Shown here piece after piece: positions 10,124 through 19,961 of a stretch of DNA of 64,000 nt; positions within the stretch are counted from its first letter, which is position 1, and each line of letters begins with the position of its first letter. Source of the stretch: Vibrio campbellii CAIM 519 = NBRC 15631 = ATCC 25920 (GTDB taxonomy: Bacteria; Pseudomonadota; Gammaproteobacteria; Enterobacterales; Vibrionaceae); NCBI RefSeq assembly GCF_002163755.1, contig NZ_CP015863.1:1798001-1862000 (forward strand), written 5' to 3'. The notes beneath the pieces are model-generated. The model made no database searches, was not told where the DNA came from, and saw only the letters and a list, made by a program, of their open reading frames with translations. The position numbers and the translations under genes were made by a program.

Positions 10124-11887
10124 ATGGAACTTCAACACACTACCAACAGCAATTGGCTTTCCACTTCATGGGATAGAAGTGAGCAAGCCGGTTTAAAACA
10201 ACGACGTCGGCCAGACGATATTCGTGTAACTTCCGCGTTTCTTGAAGACAGACGCCACCAGCTCAATTTCTTGATCGATAAGGTAAAACAATTCGCTCTG
10301 CCTCTGTTTAACCAGTTGTTTACGCACAGCGACAGTCGATTAATACTGACCGATGCAGAAGGCGTAATCATTGGAAGTTGGGGACAACCCAAATTCCGCG
10401 AAAAGTTGACTGAGATTGCACTCAGCTCTGGCGCATGCTGGCAAGAAAAGCTCAAAGGTACGAATGCCATTGGTACTGCATTAGTGGAAGCAAAGCCCGT
10501 CTCTGTGATTGGTGACCAACACTTCATACAACATCACCGTTTCATCAGTTGCTCGGCAAGCCCTATCTTTGATCATTTGGGTAACTTGATTGGGGTTCTC
10601 GACATCACCAGTGAACAAAAGAAGCATGATTTTTCCACGCAAGTCTTAGTGCAAAACATGGTTCAGCAAGTGGAGAACCAACTGCTCAACCAAATCCCTC
10701 AAGGCCACATTCGAGTGGATTTAGCCTGTGAGCAAGGTCTACTGAATAGCGGTTGGCAAGGCATCATCATCGCCAATGAAGAGGGTCAGATTCTGGCTCA
10801 TAACCAAGTTGCCTCACAACTGCTGGATCAAACTAACGTTGTTGGACAGCAACTCGCCTCAATACTCGACAGTTCTTCTAATAATCAATCTTTAGTCTTT
10901 AAAACCCAGCCACTATCGGAGCGAAAAGCATCATCTCGTGCCATTTCTGCCTCGAATGACCTGCATTACGGCGATACCACCGTCGAGCACTGCTGGCAGC
11001 AAGCCAATCGCGTAATCGACAAAGACATTAGCTTATTGATCCTTGGCGAAACAGGCGTAGGTAAAAATGAGTTCGTTAAAGCTCTGCACAAAAACAGTCA
11101 GAGAAAAAACGGACCCTTGGTGTCCGTGAACTGCGGCGCGCTGCCAAAAGACTTGGTCGAATCGGAACTGTTTGGTTATGTCGCAGGTGCCTTCACCGGA
11201 GCAAACAACAAAGGCTACCAAGGTAAGATCCGTCAAGCACACAAAGGCATCTTGTTCTTAGATGAAATCGCAGACTTACCATTAGAAGCGCAAAGCCGAC
11301 TGCTGCATGTGCTCCAAGACAAAACCGTGTTGCCTGTCGGCTCAAACCAGACCATTCAAGTGGATACACAAATCATCGCTGCAACACACAAAGACTTAGA
11401 GCGATTAGTCGAACAAGGTGAATTTCGTCAGGATCTTTATTACCGCCTAAACGGACTCATCGTCGAATTGCCTCGTTTCCAAGAGCGTAGCGACAAACAA
11501 GCGCTGATTGAGAACATTCATCGTCGTCACGCCGAGTCTGAACAAAGCATTTGCCCTCACCTACTGTCATTAATGTTGGGCTATGGTTGGCCGGGGAATC
11601 TGCGGGAGCTCGACAGCTTAATAAAAGTATCAGCCTTGATGGCGCAAGGAGAAGCGCAACTCGAGCTTAGCCACGTACCTAACCATCTTGCCAAAAAGCT
11701 GAGCCAAGCAAGCGTTATCGAACAAGTGGATACGTCAAAAACCAGAGACATGCGTACAACTGTGGAAGATAAGCTGGTGAAAACCTACCAAGCAAACCAA
11801 GGCAACATCAGTAAAACCTCACGCATGCTGGGTCTGAGCCGCAATACCATTTATCGCAAACTCAAGAGCCTTGGAATGCTAAAATAA
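10124..11887 (+). CDS. Sigma-54-dependent activator, AcoR-like
   Basis: A 587-residue enhancer-binding protein. It has an N-terminal GAF-like sensor (about 60-190), an AAA+ domain (about 290-520) with Walker A GETGVGKN (about 307), the sigma-54 contact loop GAFTGA (about 356) and Walker B LFLDEIADLP (about 376), and a C-terminal Fis-type helix-turn-helix (NISKTSRMLGLSRNTIYRKL). All motifs needed to remodel sigma-54 polymerase are intact. Divergent to the aldehyde dehydrogenase gene, it is the likely activator of that gene and may regulate itself. No clear ribosome site precedes the ATG. AcoR itself responds to acetoin or acetaldehyde; the effector here is inferred. Confidence 0.92.
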   Translation: MELQHTTNSNWLSTSWDRSEQAGLKQRRRPDDIRVTSAFLEDRRHQLNFLIDKVKQFALPLFNQLFTHSDSRLILTDAEGVIIGSWGQPKFREKLTEIALSSGACWQEKLKGTNAIGTALVEAKPVSVIGDQHFIQHHRFISCSASPIFDHLGNLIGVLDITSEQKKHDFSTQVLVQNMVQQVENQLLNQIPQGHIRVDLACEQGLLNSGWQGIIIANEEGQILAHNQVASQLLDQTNVVGQQLASILDSSSNNQSLVFKTQPLSERKASSRAISASNDLHYGDTTVEHCWQQANRVIDKDISLLILGETGVGKNEFVKALHKNSQRKNGPLVSVNCGALPKDLVESELFGYVAGAFTGANNKGYQGKIRQAHKGILFLDEIADLPLEAQSRLLHVLQDKTVLPVGSNQTIQVDTQIIAATHKDLERLVEQGEFRQDLYYRLNGLIVELPRFQERSDKQALIENIHRRHAESEQSICPHLLSLMLGYGWPGNLRELDSLIKVSALMAQGEAQLELSHVPNHLAKKLSQASVIEQVDTSKTRDMRTTVEDKLVKTYQANQGNISKTSRMLGLSRNTIYRKLKSLGMLK

Positions 11888-11908
11888 TGAAATGTGATAG
11901 ATAAAAAA

Positions 11909-11931
11909 AGAGCACCTCTTGAGGCGCTCTT
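11909..11931. terminator. Terminator shared by activator and small ORF
   Basis: AAGAGC-A-CCTC / GAGG-C-GCTCTT stem with one mismatch and a two-base loop, A-run left and T-rich right. It lies between the activator stop and the stop of the convergent 45-residue gene. Confidence 0.75.
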
Positions 11932-11950
11932 CTTATTTTGAAACCTAGCC

Positions 11951-12088
11951 TTACAGTCCGCCTTCTTGCTGCGCCTGTTTTACTAATGCCTGACGTTGAG
12001 TTTCCGTTTCTGAATTCACTTTCTGTTCCTTATGCGTTTCCTGGTCCATATCAGTCGGAATGAAAACAAAGTACTTGTTAAGAGTCAT
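11951..12088 (-). CDS. Small hypothetical protein (45 residues)
   Basis: An open frame of 45 codons, starting MTLNKYFVFIPTDMDQ and rich in Gln, Glu and Lys. GAGG lies eight bases before the ATG and a terminator follows. The same frame stays open upstream to a TAA at 12158 without another ATG. I do not recognise a family. The good ribosome site and bracketing by regulatory hairpins make it a probable real gene. Confidence 0.55.
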   Translation of the reverse strand: MTLNKYFVFIPTDMDQETHKEQKVNSETETQRQALVKQAQQEGGL

Positions 12089-12157
12089 CTTAAGAGCCTC
12101 AATTAATAGTGTTAAATCACCTTCTTGGTAAATGTAAACAACACCAGCAAAAACGAC

Positions 12158-12240
12158 TTATGCCGGTTCCTTGTTGTAGGTTTCAAAAAATAGAGGATGT
12201 TCGACCATCAAACATCCTCCAAATGCAACCTAATTATAGT
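12158..12240 (-). promoter_or_regulatory. Leader with attenuator-like hairpin and 16-codon ORF
   Basis: On the minus strand a TATAAT hexamer (about 12231-12236) is followed by a 9-bp perfect hairpin GAGGATGTT / AACATCCTC (12219-12193), then TATTTTTT, a good intrinsic terminator. The GGAGG of a 16-codon ORF (12208-12158, MVEHPLFFETYNKEPA) is locked in the stem and its ATG is in the loop. This ORF is in the same frame as the 45-residue gene downstream. The arrangement suggests premature termination coupled to translation. The -35 element is weak. Confidence 0.45.
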
Positions 12241-12352
12241 GGGAGTTCAAAGGCTTACTTAGCACTCTTTATCACCTTTTTACGCAATCTTAGATTTGAT
12301 ATCGGTATTGGTAAAGCTCTTACTTTGAGCTAACCCTATGTCACAAAAAAGA

Positions 12353-12374
12353 AAAGAGCGCTTAAGCGCTCTTT
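12353..12374. terminator. Palindromic hairpin, probable terminator
   Basis: A perfect 22-base palindrome AAAGAGCGCTT/AAGCGCTCTTT, flanked by A-rich sequence on the left, downstream of gnd. Confidence 0.6.
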
Positions 12375-12398
12375 GAGTTTCTATAGAGTAAGAATGAA

Positions 12399-12425
12399 AA
12401 AAGGATGCCACTTGGGCATCCTTTT
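12399..12425 (-). terminator. gnd operon terminator
   Basis: AAAAGGATGCC / GGCATCCTTTT stem (11 bp) with a five-base loop and T-runs on both strands, 27 bases past the gnd stop. Confidence 0.88.
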
Positions 12426-12451
12426 GCTTTTATCCGTTTACTGACTGCGGA

Positions 12452-13900
12452 TTAAACGTCGTAAGTTGTAGACGCTGTGTCGCCGCCTGTACCAGTCCAG
12501 TTTGTGTGGAAAAATTCACCACGTGGACGATCCGTACGCTCGTAAGTGTGAGCACCGAAGTAGTCACGTTGAGCTTGAAGCAGGTTTGCTGGTAGACGAG
12601 CTGTTGTGTAACCGTCTAGGAAAGATAGCGCAGAAATCGTACATGGCATTGGGATACCAGACTCTAGAGATTTCGCTGCTACTTTACGCCATGCTGCTAG
12701 GCTGCCTTGCAGGATGTTTTTGAAGTACTCATCAGAACCTAGGAATGCGATATCTGGGTTTGCTTCGTACGCATCACGGATGTTGCCTAGGAACGCAGAA
12801 CGGATGATACAACCACCACGCCACATTAGTGCTACGTTACCGTAGTTTAGGTCCCAACCGTTTTCGTTCGATGCTTCGCGCATTAGCATGAAGCCTTGAG
12901 CGTAAGAGATGATCTTAGAAGCTAGTAGCGCTTGACGCAGTGCATCAACCCACTCTTGCTTGTCGCCTTCAACTGGAGTGATTGTCTTGCCGAATAGAGA
13001 TTCCGCTTCAACACGTTGATCTTTCAGTGCAGATAGGCAACGAGAGAACACAGACTCAGAGATAAGCGTTAGAGGAATACCTAGGTCTAGTGCGTTGATA
13101 CCTGTCCACTTACCAGTACCTTTTTGGCCTGCTGTGTCTAGGATCTTCTCAACTAGAGGCTCGCCGTCTTCATCTTTGTAGCCAAGGATGTCAGCCGTGA
13201 TTTCAACAAGGTAGCTGTCTAGCTCAGTCTTGTTCCAATCAGCGAATACTGCTTGCATCTCGTCAGCAGACATACCAAGACCGTCTTTCATGAATTGGTA
13301 AGCTTCAGTGATAAGCTGCATGTCACCGTATTCGATGCCGTTGTGCACCATCTTAACGAAGTGACCAGCACCGTCGTTACCAACCCAGTCACAACATGGC
13401 TCGCCAGCGTCAGTTTTTGCAGAGATACCTTGGAAGATTGGCTTAACCGCTTCCCAAGCTTCAGCCGCGCCGCCAGGCATGATTGAAGGACCAAAACGTG
13501 CACCTTCTTCACCACCAGATACACCAGTACCGATGAAGTGAATGCCTTTCTCACGGCAGTGTGCTACGCGACGGTTTGTGTCTGGGTAGTTAGTGTTACC
13601 ACCGTCAATGATGATGTCGCCTTCGTCTAGAAGCGGGATTAGGTTGTCGATGAACGTGTCAACAACGTCACCTGCACGAACCATAAGCATCACTTTACGT
13701 GGCGTTTCTAGCTTCTCTACTAGTTCTTCTAGAGAGTATGCACCGATGATGTTTGTGCCTTTCGCTGGACCTTCCAGGAACTCGTCTACTTTTGCAGCAG
13801 TACGGTTGTGAGCCACTACTTTAAAGCCGTGGTCGTTCATGTTAAGGATAAGGTTTTGACCCATTACAGCAAGGCCGATTACACCGATATCACCTTTCAT
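12452..13900 (-). CDS. gnd: 6-phosphogluconate dehydrogenase (decarboxylating)
   Basis: A 482-residue cytosolic enzyme that converts 6-phosphogluconate to ribulose 5-phosphate and CO2 with NADPH formation. The N-terminal Rossmann motif GLAVMGQNL and the family signature around DTAGQKGTGKWTG are intact. The substrate-binding SGGEEGARFGPSIMPGG and the C-terminal tail typical of Gnd are also present. Full length. GGAG lies seven bases before the ATG. It is the last gene of zwf-pgl-gnd, 40 bases after pgl, so the whole oxidative pentose-phosphate branch is made from one transcript. Confidence 0.97.
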   Translation of the reverse strand: MKGDIGVIGLAVMGQNLILNMNDHGFKVVAHNRTAAKVDEFLEGPAKGTNIIGAYSLEELVEKLETPRKVMLMVRAGDVVDTFIDNLIPLLDEGDIIIDGGNTNYPDTNRRVAHCREKGIHFIGTGVSGGEEGARFGPSIMPGGAAEAWEAVKPIFQGISAKTDAGEPCCDWVGNDGAGHFVKMVHNGIEYGDMQLITEAYQFMKDGLGMSADEMQAVFADWNKTELDSYLVEITADILGYKDEDGEPLVEKILDTAGQKGTGKWTGINALDLGIPLTLISESVFSRCLSALKDQRVEAESLFGKTITPVEGDKQEWVDALRQALLASKIISYAQGFMLMREASNENGWDLNYGNVALMWRGGCIIRSAFLGNIRDAYEANPDIAFLGSDEYFKNILQGSLAAWRKVAAKSLESGIPMPCTISALSFLDGYTTARLPANLLQAQRDYFGAHTYERTDRPRGEFFHTNWTGTGGDTASTTYDV

Positions 13901-13940
13901 TGTTTCTCTCCAATTGTCTTTTATTCGACCAACGGCCGTA

Positions 13941-14657
13941 TTAAACGATTTTTGCCGCTGCGTCTAAATCTAAATACCATTCCGTCAGACCCGCTTTCGC
14001 TTGGATCTTCGCTGCCGGATATGGAAGTACGCGTGCTGGTGAGCTGTTAATCTCTTCGATAATGTCTGCTTTACCAGCGCCAAGTACCAAGTAACTGATG
14101 CGCCTCGCTGCTTCTAGTACGCGTGCCGTTTTCGATACACGAATTTGACCAGACTCAGGATGAGAAGCCAACACTGATAGGTTCTCATCATCGTAGTTTG
14201 TCTGACCTGGGAACAGTGATGCGGTATGACCATCTGCGCCAACACCAAGCAAGATCCAATCAAACACAGGAGTGCCATTTTCAGTTGGAATCACTTCTGC
14301 CATCTCTTTTGCAAAACGCTGTGCTTCTGCTTCTGGCTCTTCTTCACCACGGATGCGGTGGATGTTCTCAGCAGGAATATTCACCTGTGTAAATAGTAGA
14401 GCATTCGCTTCGCCATAGTTACTTTCTGCATCATCAGGCGCAACACAGCGCTCATCACCCCACCAGAAGTGTAGGTTTTGCCACTGAATTGACGTCGCGT
14501 AAACTTCTGTTGCTAAAAGCTTAAACAGCATTTTTGGTGTGCTGCCGCCAGAGAGAGATATATGAACAGGTCGGCCCATTTCGCTAAACGCTTTCATGTC
14601 GTTAGCAAGGCTTTCTACTACCTGCTCTGCTGTTTGGTAGATCTTGTGGTTGATCAT
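13941..14657 (-). CDS. pgl: 6-phosphogluconolactonase
   Basis: A 238-residue SOL/DevB-type lactonase that hydrolyses 6-phosphogluconolactone, the middle step of the oxidative pentose-phosphate branch. It shows the family motifs LSGGSTP (phosphate loop), WGDERCV and [14 protein letters not shown]. Its ATG overlaps the zwf stop by four bases (ATGA), implying translational coupling. This is the bacterial DevB-type, not the unrelated beta-propeller YbhE type of E. coli. Confidence 0.95.
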   Translation of the reverse strand: MINHKIYQTAEQVVESLANDMKAFSEMGRPVHISLSGGSTPKMLFKLLATEVYATSIQWQNLHFWWGDERCVAPDDAESNYGEANALLFTQVNIPAENIHRIRGEEEPEAEAQRFAKEMAEVIPTENGTPVFDWILLGVGADGHTASLFPGQTNYDDENLSVLASHPESGQIRVSKTARVLEAARRISYLVLGAGKADIIEEINSSPARVLPYPAAKIQAKAGLTEWYLDLDAAAKIV

Positions 14658-16156
14658 AGTTCGCAGTAGTCCGTATCTGTTAGGTTTTTACAAGGGAAAC
14701 GCCATGCGCGGTTAGCTCGCTGTAGCAAGTCGTCCGCTTCTTTTGGACCCCATGTACCACATGCGTATCCGAATAGCGCTTGTGGGTCTTGCTTGAAATC
14801 TAGAATCGGTTGCACGTATTTCCAACACGCTTCAACCGCATCGCTCCGAGCAAATAGCGTTGCATCACCGTTTAGGGCATCAAGAAGTAGACGCTCATAA
14901 GCAGTTAGCATTTGGGTTTCTTGCAGATCAGCGTAGTGGAAGTTCATTTTCACTTCCTTCGCTTTAAAGCCTGCGCCCGGCTCTTTCAGACCAAAGCTCA
15001 TTTGGATGCCTTCGTCTGGCTGAATACGAATAATCAGCTTGTTCTCTGGTGCGTTTTGACCAAACACTGGGTGTGGTGTTTGTTTAAAGTGGATAACCAC
15101 TTCTGTCACGCGAGTCGGTAGACGCTTACCTGTACGTACGTAGAAAGGCACGCCATTCCAACGCCAGTTGTTGATGTAAGCTTTCAGGCCGATGTAAGTC
15201 TCAGTACGAGAATCGTCTGCTACGCCGTTTTCTTCACGGTAACCCGGAAGATGCTGACCACGCACATCCGATGCTGTGTACTGACCCAATACAAGATCAT
15301 TACGCAGTGCGTTCTCATCCAGTGGTTTCAGACACTGAAGCACTTTCACAACTTCATCACGCATCGCGTCAGCATTGATCTGTGCAGGCGGCTCCATGCC
15401 CACCATTGCTAGCACTTGTAGCAGGTGGTTTTGGAACATATCGCGTACTGCACCAGAGCCGTCGTAGTAACCACCACGCTCTTCCACGCCTAAGAATTCT
15501 GCGCCTGTGATTTCCACGTAATCAATGAAGTTACGGTTCCATAGCGGCTCAAACATCGCGTTAGAAAAACGTAGGACAAGCAGGTTCTGAACCGTTTCTT
15601 TACCTAGGTAGTGGTCGATGCGGTAGATCTGATGCTCTTGGAAGTGCTCGTGGATTTCTTTGTCCAACGTGCGTGCTGATTCAAGGTCGTAACCGAATGG
15701 TTTTTCGATGATCAGGCGTTTCCAGCCATCTTCCTCATTGTTCAGACCGTGTGCTGCAAGGCTTGCAGGGATCACGCTGTATAGGCTTGGTGGCGTCGCA
15801 AGATAGAAAAGCGTATTACGTTGTTCAAATTGGTATTCGTCTGCTAGTTGGTCTAAACGAGTCGCCAACTTGCTGTAATCTTGTGTGTCAGAAGTATTGA
15901 TTGCTTGGTAATGCAGGTGGTTGATAAATGCATTAAGCGTTTCTGGCTCGGTTTTCTCCATTTCCTGAAGCGATTTCTTCAGCTTTTCTCTGTAAGAATC
16001 GTCGCTGTATTCAGTACGACTAACGCCAAGAATGGCAAAATTCTCTGGAAGCTGTTTGTTCGCATAGAGGTGGTATAGAGCAGGAATCAACTTACGATAT
16101 GTAAGATCACCTGAAGCACCAAAAATAACGATGCTGCTGTTTTCTGGTATTACCAT
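14654..16156 (-). CDS. zwf: Glucose-6-phosphate 1-dehydrogenase
   Basis: A 500-residue enzyme, the NADP-linked first and committed step of the pentose-phosphate pathway. The coenzyme motif [13 protein letters not shown] is at residues 10-22 and the active-site signature RIDHYLGKE at about 182. Two adjacent ATG codons exist (16159 and 16156); the second has better spacing to AAGGG. Starting further upstream would add 25 residues not seen in the family. It leads the zwf-pgl-gnd operon. A 23-base inverted repeat lies about 100 bases upstream. Confidence 0.96.
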   Translation of the reverse strand: MVIPENSSIVIFGASGDLTYRKLIPALYHLYANKQLPENFAILGVSRTEYSDDSYREKLKKSLQEMEKTEPETLNAFINHLHYQAINTSDTQDYSKLATRLDQLADEYQFEQRNTLFYLATPPSLYSVIPASLAAHGLNNEEDGWKRLIIEKPFGYDLESARTLDKEIHEHFQEHQIYRIDHYLGKETVQNLLVLRFSNAMFEPLWNRNFIDYVEITGAEFLGVEERGGYYDGSGAVRDMFQNHLLQVLAMVGMEPPAQINADAMRDEVVKVLQCLKPLDENALRNDLVLGQYTASDVRGQHLPGYREENGVADDSRTETYIGLKAYINNWRWNGVPFYVRTGKRLPTRVTEVVIHFKQTPHPVFGQNAPENKLIIRIQPDEGIQMSFGLKEPGAGFKAKEVKMNFHYADLQETQMLTAYERLLLDALNGDATLFARSDAVEACWKYVQPILDFKQDPQALFGYACGTWGPKEADDLLQRANRAWRFPCKNLTDTDYCEL

Positions 16157-16254
16157 CATCTTTCCCTTAAAAACGAGGTACTTATTGTGTGCCCGGATAC
16201 GGCTAAAGGATTGAGCCAACCCTATCAATGGCACCCCAAAATAGAAAATTGGTC

Positions 16255-16277
16255 TTACCTATTACGTTGATAGGTAA
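16255..16277 (-). promoter_or_regulatory. Inverted repeat upstream of zwf
   Basis: TTACCTAT and ATAGGTAA, perfect 8-bp arms separated by seven bases, about 100 bases before the zwf start. It could be an operator for the pentose-phosphate operon; no regulator is assigned. Confidence 0.4.
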
Positions 16278-16725
16278 AGCCTATAGACCTAAATCTCTGC
16301 AACAACTGAGCACCTTAACCATAGTCAGGATTTCACCAATTACAGCGCATTTAGGACGCTTATGTCTCTAGAGTACAACCTTGCACTCTCTGGAGGAGAT
16401 TTCCGACACGGGGGCGTATTGTCTACGACTATTTGATTTACATCAACACTTGCTGGTGCAAACGTTTAAATAATTTACACAAATGACAGTAAAACACTGA
16501 ATATTAAAAAGTAATCATCATTAGACTGAAAGTTATAAAATTTAAGCAAAAACTCTAAATTGGAGAATAATTGCTCAAAATTGCAATCCATTACATAAGT
16601 AGTGTGCGTTACGTGGAGTTTACCGTTCAATCGCTTTATTGCTGAGAGTGAGACTTGAGAAGGCTGAACCGAGTTTTCTATCGGTTTGAAGATAAAGAAT
16701 GAGCAGTATGTGCTAGAAAACAAAA
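16278..16725. other. Gene-less stretch upstream of zwf
   Basis: AT-rich sequence with no convincing gene. The only longer frame (82 codons on the minus strand at 16475-16723) has low-complexity composition, no ribosome site and overlaps the terminator zone of the response regulator, so I do not call it. Confidence 0.5.
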
Positions 16726-16748
16726 CGGTGGCTGAATAATCGCCACCG
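16726..16748 (-). terminator. Terminator of the two-component operon
   Basis: CGGTGGC / GCCACCG stem (7 bp); on the minus strand it is followed by TTTTGTTTTC. It lies 54 bases past the response-regulator stop. Confidence 0.75.
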
Positions 16749-16801
16749 CCTAATCACCCATTTACACAATTAATATTCGCTGTTTTCATAAACAATGCAT
16801 A

Positions 16802-17488
16802 TTACCGCGTCACTTTTTTATAGCAGCGCTCTGGTCGCCCTACTGTTCCATAGTTTAAGTCGGCTTCCAGTTCACCTGAGCTAATCAGGTATTCCAGATA
16901 GCGTCTCGCCGTCGTGCGGCTAGCACCAATCTTTTCACCCGCTTCATCAGCAGTAAACATCACTTCCCCACCAAATAAAGCGCGTATCTTATCCAGTGTC
17001 ACACCATCAATGCCTTTGGGTAATCGCTGCGGAGTATTTTCTGCTGAAACACTCGATTGCAGCATCTTATCCACCAGGTTCTGATCCAAGCTTTCTGCCA
17101 CATCCAATTGTTGGCGCTGAGAAATGTATTTCTGCAATGCTGCTTCTAACCGAGGGAACATCACCGGTTTGAGCAAATAATCGACCACACCGCCCCGCAT
17201 CGCTTGTTGTAGCGTATCCACATCTCGGGCGGCAGTAATCAAAATCACATCACAGGTTTGATTATTCGTGCGTAGCGTATTAAGGATTTCTAATCCCGTT
17301 CCATCAGTTAAATACACGTCCATTAACAGCAAATCTGGCTTAAGCACTTCAAGCTGCATTTCCGCTTCCATGCGCGTTGTAGCAATGCCCACCACTTCTA
17401 AACCAGAAAGCTGGCTTAGGTACTTATGGTGAAGCTCTGCAATGGCAATGTCATCCTCAATGATCATGACTCGCGTTGCCGTATTCAT
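16802..17488 (-). CDS. Response regulator, CitB/DcuR family
   Basis: A 228-residue regulator. The receiver domain (about 1-125) has the acidic pocket MIIEDD, the phospho-acceptor Asp in LLLMDVYLTDGTG (about 56) and Lys in LLKPV (about 107). A C-terminal winged-helix/HTH of the CitB type (about 160-228, with ASRTTARRYLEYL) follows. Family members activate citrate, malate or C4-dicarboxylate transport genes. The ATG overlaps the stop of the kinase gene by four bases, so the two are translationally coupled. Confidence 0.93.
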   Translation of the reverse strand: MNTATRVMIIEDDIAIAELHHKYLSQLSGLEVVGIATTRMEAEMQLEVLKPDLLLMDVYLTDGTGLEILNTLRTNNQTCDVILITAARDVDTLQQAMRGGVVDYLLKPVMFPRLEAALQKYISQRQQLDVAESLDQNLVDKMLQSSVSAENTPQRLPKGIDGVTLDKIRALFGGEVMFTADEAGEKIGASRTTARRYLEYLISSGELEADLNYGTVGRPERCYKKVTR

Positions 17489-19104
17489 ACTTGTTCTTCC
17501 TTAGGCAAATACACGGTAATTCTCGTTCCATGTTCTGTATTTGGTAGCATCTCAACATAACCGTGATAACGCGTCGCCAGTTGGCTCACAAGATGTAATC
17601 CGACGCCTCGGCCTTGGCGAGACTTGGTTGAGATGCCCTTTTTCATGAGCTCTTGAGGCTCAATACTTTCTGGTAGCCCACACCCTTGGTCGACCACCTC
17701 TAAAATCACTTCGTTGCCATAATCACTGATGGACACATCAATGCCGCGTCGCTCGAATGCAAAGGTAGATTCCTCGCGAATAGCAGACAAAGTCGCGTCA
17801 AATGCGTTATCGACAAGGTTGCCAAGAATGGTTACCAAATCTTCAGCGTTTAGCCATTCAGGTAGCGGTTCTAGGCGGCTGCCTTCTTCTACCATCAACT
17901 GTAAACCTAGCTCCCGTGCACGCTCTGTTTTGCCCAAAAGCATGCCAGCAATAAGCGGGTCTTTAATGGTGTCTCGCAAGAACTCGATCATCGCTTGGTA
18001 ATGCGCGGTTTCTTGCCCAATCAACTGCTGCACCGCCTCTAGCTCACCCATTTGAACCAAACCGCTAATAGTATTGAGCTTATTTCTGTGTTCATGAGTC
18101 TGAGAGCGAAGTAAATCGGCATACTCTTTGGTTTGTGAAAGCTGCTCGGTCAGCTCATTGATTTCATCACGCAGACGAAAACTCGATACTGCGCCAACGA
18201 TTTTGCCATCCACAAAGATCGGCGAACGGTTCGCAATAAGGCGCTTATGATTAAGGAATATTTCGATGTCGTGATCTTCTTGCCCGGTTTCCAACACCGT
18301 ATACAAATCACTGTCACGAAGGGTATCCGTTAATGGCTTATTAAGCGCGGCGCCTCTATCCATGCCTAGAATCTGACAAGCACTGCGGTTGATAGAGCGC
18401 AGCACACCTTGAGCATCAATACTCAGCACGCCCTCTTTAATTGTGCTCATGGTCACGTCGAGCTCACCATATAAGCGGCCAATCTCTTCTGGTTCGAATC
18501 CCAAGATAGAACGTTGGAATTTACGAGAAGCGTAGTTGGAGACAATGGCATTAGCCGCCACCACCGCGAGTGCCATTAAGATCAAGAATGCGAGAAACGG
18601 TTCAATGCGGTCTTGCAAACGCTCCAGTAAGTAGCCGACCGACACTACACCGACGATGTTGCCATCCTGATCGACGATCGCCGCTTTACCACGCACGGAA
18701 TAGCCCAAAGAGCCTTGGGCCGTTGAGATATACGATTCCCCTTCCACCAGCGCTCTTTGGTTGTCACCGCCTTTCATCGGCTTGCCAATGCGCTCGTCGA
18801 TAGGATGAATCAATCGCACGCCATCTTTATCGCCAATCACAATGAATGCCGCGCCAATCGCTTCGGTCATTTCACGAAAACGTGCTTGGTACGGCTCGGC
18901 GTTTTTCGACTCAATCATCTCTAACACAATGTGCGAAGTAGACAAGAAACGTGCGATGCCCAAGGCTTTCTCACCCATTTCCTGCTCTTGGTCGAATTTA
19001 AGGTAAGTAAAACCTGCAGCAACGAGAATGAGCAGCTCGATCAAACCCGACAGCGTCATAATGATGAGCATACGCTTACGAAAGCTGATCGTTTTCCAAC
19101 TCAT
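17485..19104 (-). CDS. Sensor histidine kinase, CitA/DcuS family
   Basis: A 539-residue membrane kinase. It has TM1 at about 12-34, a periplasmic single-Cache sensor (about 40-170), TM2 at about 173-195 and a cytoplasmic PAS domain (about 215-320). The H-box is of the CitA/DcuS kind (HEHRNKLNTISG, about 335), followed by a HATPase domain with N-box NLVDNAFDAT and G-box GVGLHLV. CitA-type sensors read extracellular citrate, malate, fumarate or succinate. Control of the tctCBA operon 13 kb away is possible but unproven. The ATG at 19104 fits the ribosome site AAAGGG better than the one at 19110. Confidence 0.93.
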   Translation of the reverse strand: MSWKTISFRKRMLIIMTLSGLIELLILVAAGFTYLKFDQEQEMGEKALGIARFLSTSHIVLEMIESKNAEPYQARFREMTEAIGAAFIVIGDKDGVRLIHPIDERIGKPMKGGDNQRALVEGESYISTAQGSLGYSVRGKAAIVDQDGNIVGVVSVGYLLERLQDRIEPFLAFLILMALAVVAANAIVSNYASRKFQRSILGFEPEEIGRLYGELDVTMSTIKEGVLSIDAQGVLRSINRSACQILGMDRGAALNKPLTDTLRDSDLYTVLETGQEDHDIEIFLNHKRLIANRSPIFVDGKIVGAVSSFRLRDEINELTEQLSQTKEYADLLRSQTHEHRNKLNTISGLVQMGELEAVQQLIGQETAHYQAMIEFLRDTIKDPLIAGMLLGKTERARELGLQLMVEEGSRLEPLPEWLNAEDLVTILGNLVDNAFDATLSAIREESTFAFERRGIDVSISDYGNEVILEVVDQGCGLPESIEPQELMKKGISTKSRQGRGVGLHLVSQLATRYHGYVEMLPNTEHGTRITVYLPKEEQV

Positions 19105-19333
19105 TGGCATCCCTTTTCTTTACTGCTGATCCACGTCACTGTGGTGATGTCCCTAAATTAACACCGACTTAATAACGACGCTTTTAATAAATGACAATTC
19201 TGTGAACGGACGAATTGAACTGGTCAGCACACGGTTAATTCGTAAACGCTTTGAATAAGTGGCGGCATAGACTCAACATCCAACGAAAATCGCGGTAAAA
19301 TCTCGCCCACTCTTAAATTCCAAAAGATGACCG

Positions 19334-19495
19334 ATGAGAAAGATCTACGTGACAGAAGGCGATAAGAACGCCAAAAAACAAAAGCTCGCCTACCCGAAGC
19401 TTGCATTGTGCGACAAGTGTGTAAAAGATTACGTCATCATCAGCGAAGGAGAACGCACTTATGAAGAGTGCGCGAAATGCGGAGCTGATGACTAA
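19334..19495 (+). CDS. Small zinc-ribbon-like protein (53 residues)
   Basis: A 53-codon gene, MRKIYVTEGDKNAKKQ at the start, with two C-x-x-C knuckles (CDKC at 26-29 and CAKC at 46-49), a minimal zinc-ribbon layout. The ribosome site is weak. Charged, compact composition and the paired cysteines argue that it is real. The function is unknown. Confidence 0.65.
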   Translation: MRKIYVTEGDKNAKKQKLAYPKLALCDKCVKDYVIISEGERTYEECAKCGADD

Positions 19496-19961
19496 GCCAA
19501 AGTCACCTCTCTAGATAGATTTGTTTCCAGTTGAGGCAAGCCTCTCTCTTGCCTCATGTTCATGCTCCTCACCACATCAAGCCTTCGACTCTTCAGCTTA
19601 TTTATAACTGCGGTGAAATATAAAAAACGCATCCTATCACCCGCTAAATAATGTTGTAATTTATTCAACATCATACATAAATTGCCATCTAAACCTTGAG
19701 CACGATCACACCAAATTTAGCGGTTTTTGAGGCGTTTTTAGACTTTCCGTCGTATACTTTTTAGTCAAGAAGCCACCGAGAGCTTTGAACAAAGAAAGCA
19801 GCTAATTGGAAGTCTATTTAACGCTCAACACTTGCGTCAGAAAATTTGAAGACACATTGATAAAAATACAAATACTGACCATAGGACAAACACTTAGACA
19901 CCATCTGCACTGAGATAACTATAAACAGAGGTGCTTTTATAGTTAGAAGGAACACCAAAAC
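19496..19961. other. Gene-less stretch with one hairpin
   Basis: A 9-bp perfect hairpin TGAGGCAAG / CTTGCCTCA lies at 19532-19556, 37 bases after the zinc-ribbon gene. It has no T-run, so it may be a weak terminator or mRNA stabiliser. The rest shows no convincing gene. Confidence 0.5.

Noticed and set aside
12109..12333. 74-codon plus-strand frame
   Set aside because: No ribosome site, odd composition, and it lies opposite the minus-strand leader hairpin and short ORF.
13253..13554. Frames on both strands inside gnd
   Set aside because: Shadows of the highly expressed gnd gene, whose codon bias opens other frames.
16475..16723. 82-codon minus-strand frame upstream of zwf
   Set aside because: Low-complexity, Phe/Ser-rich, no ribosome site, overlaps a terminator region.
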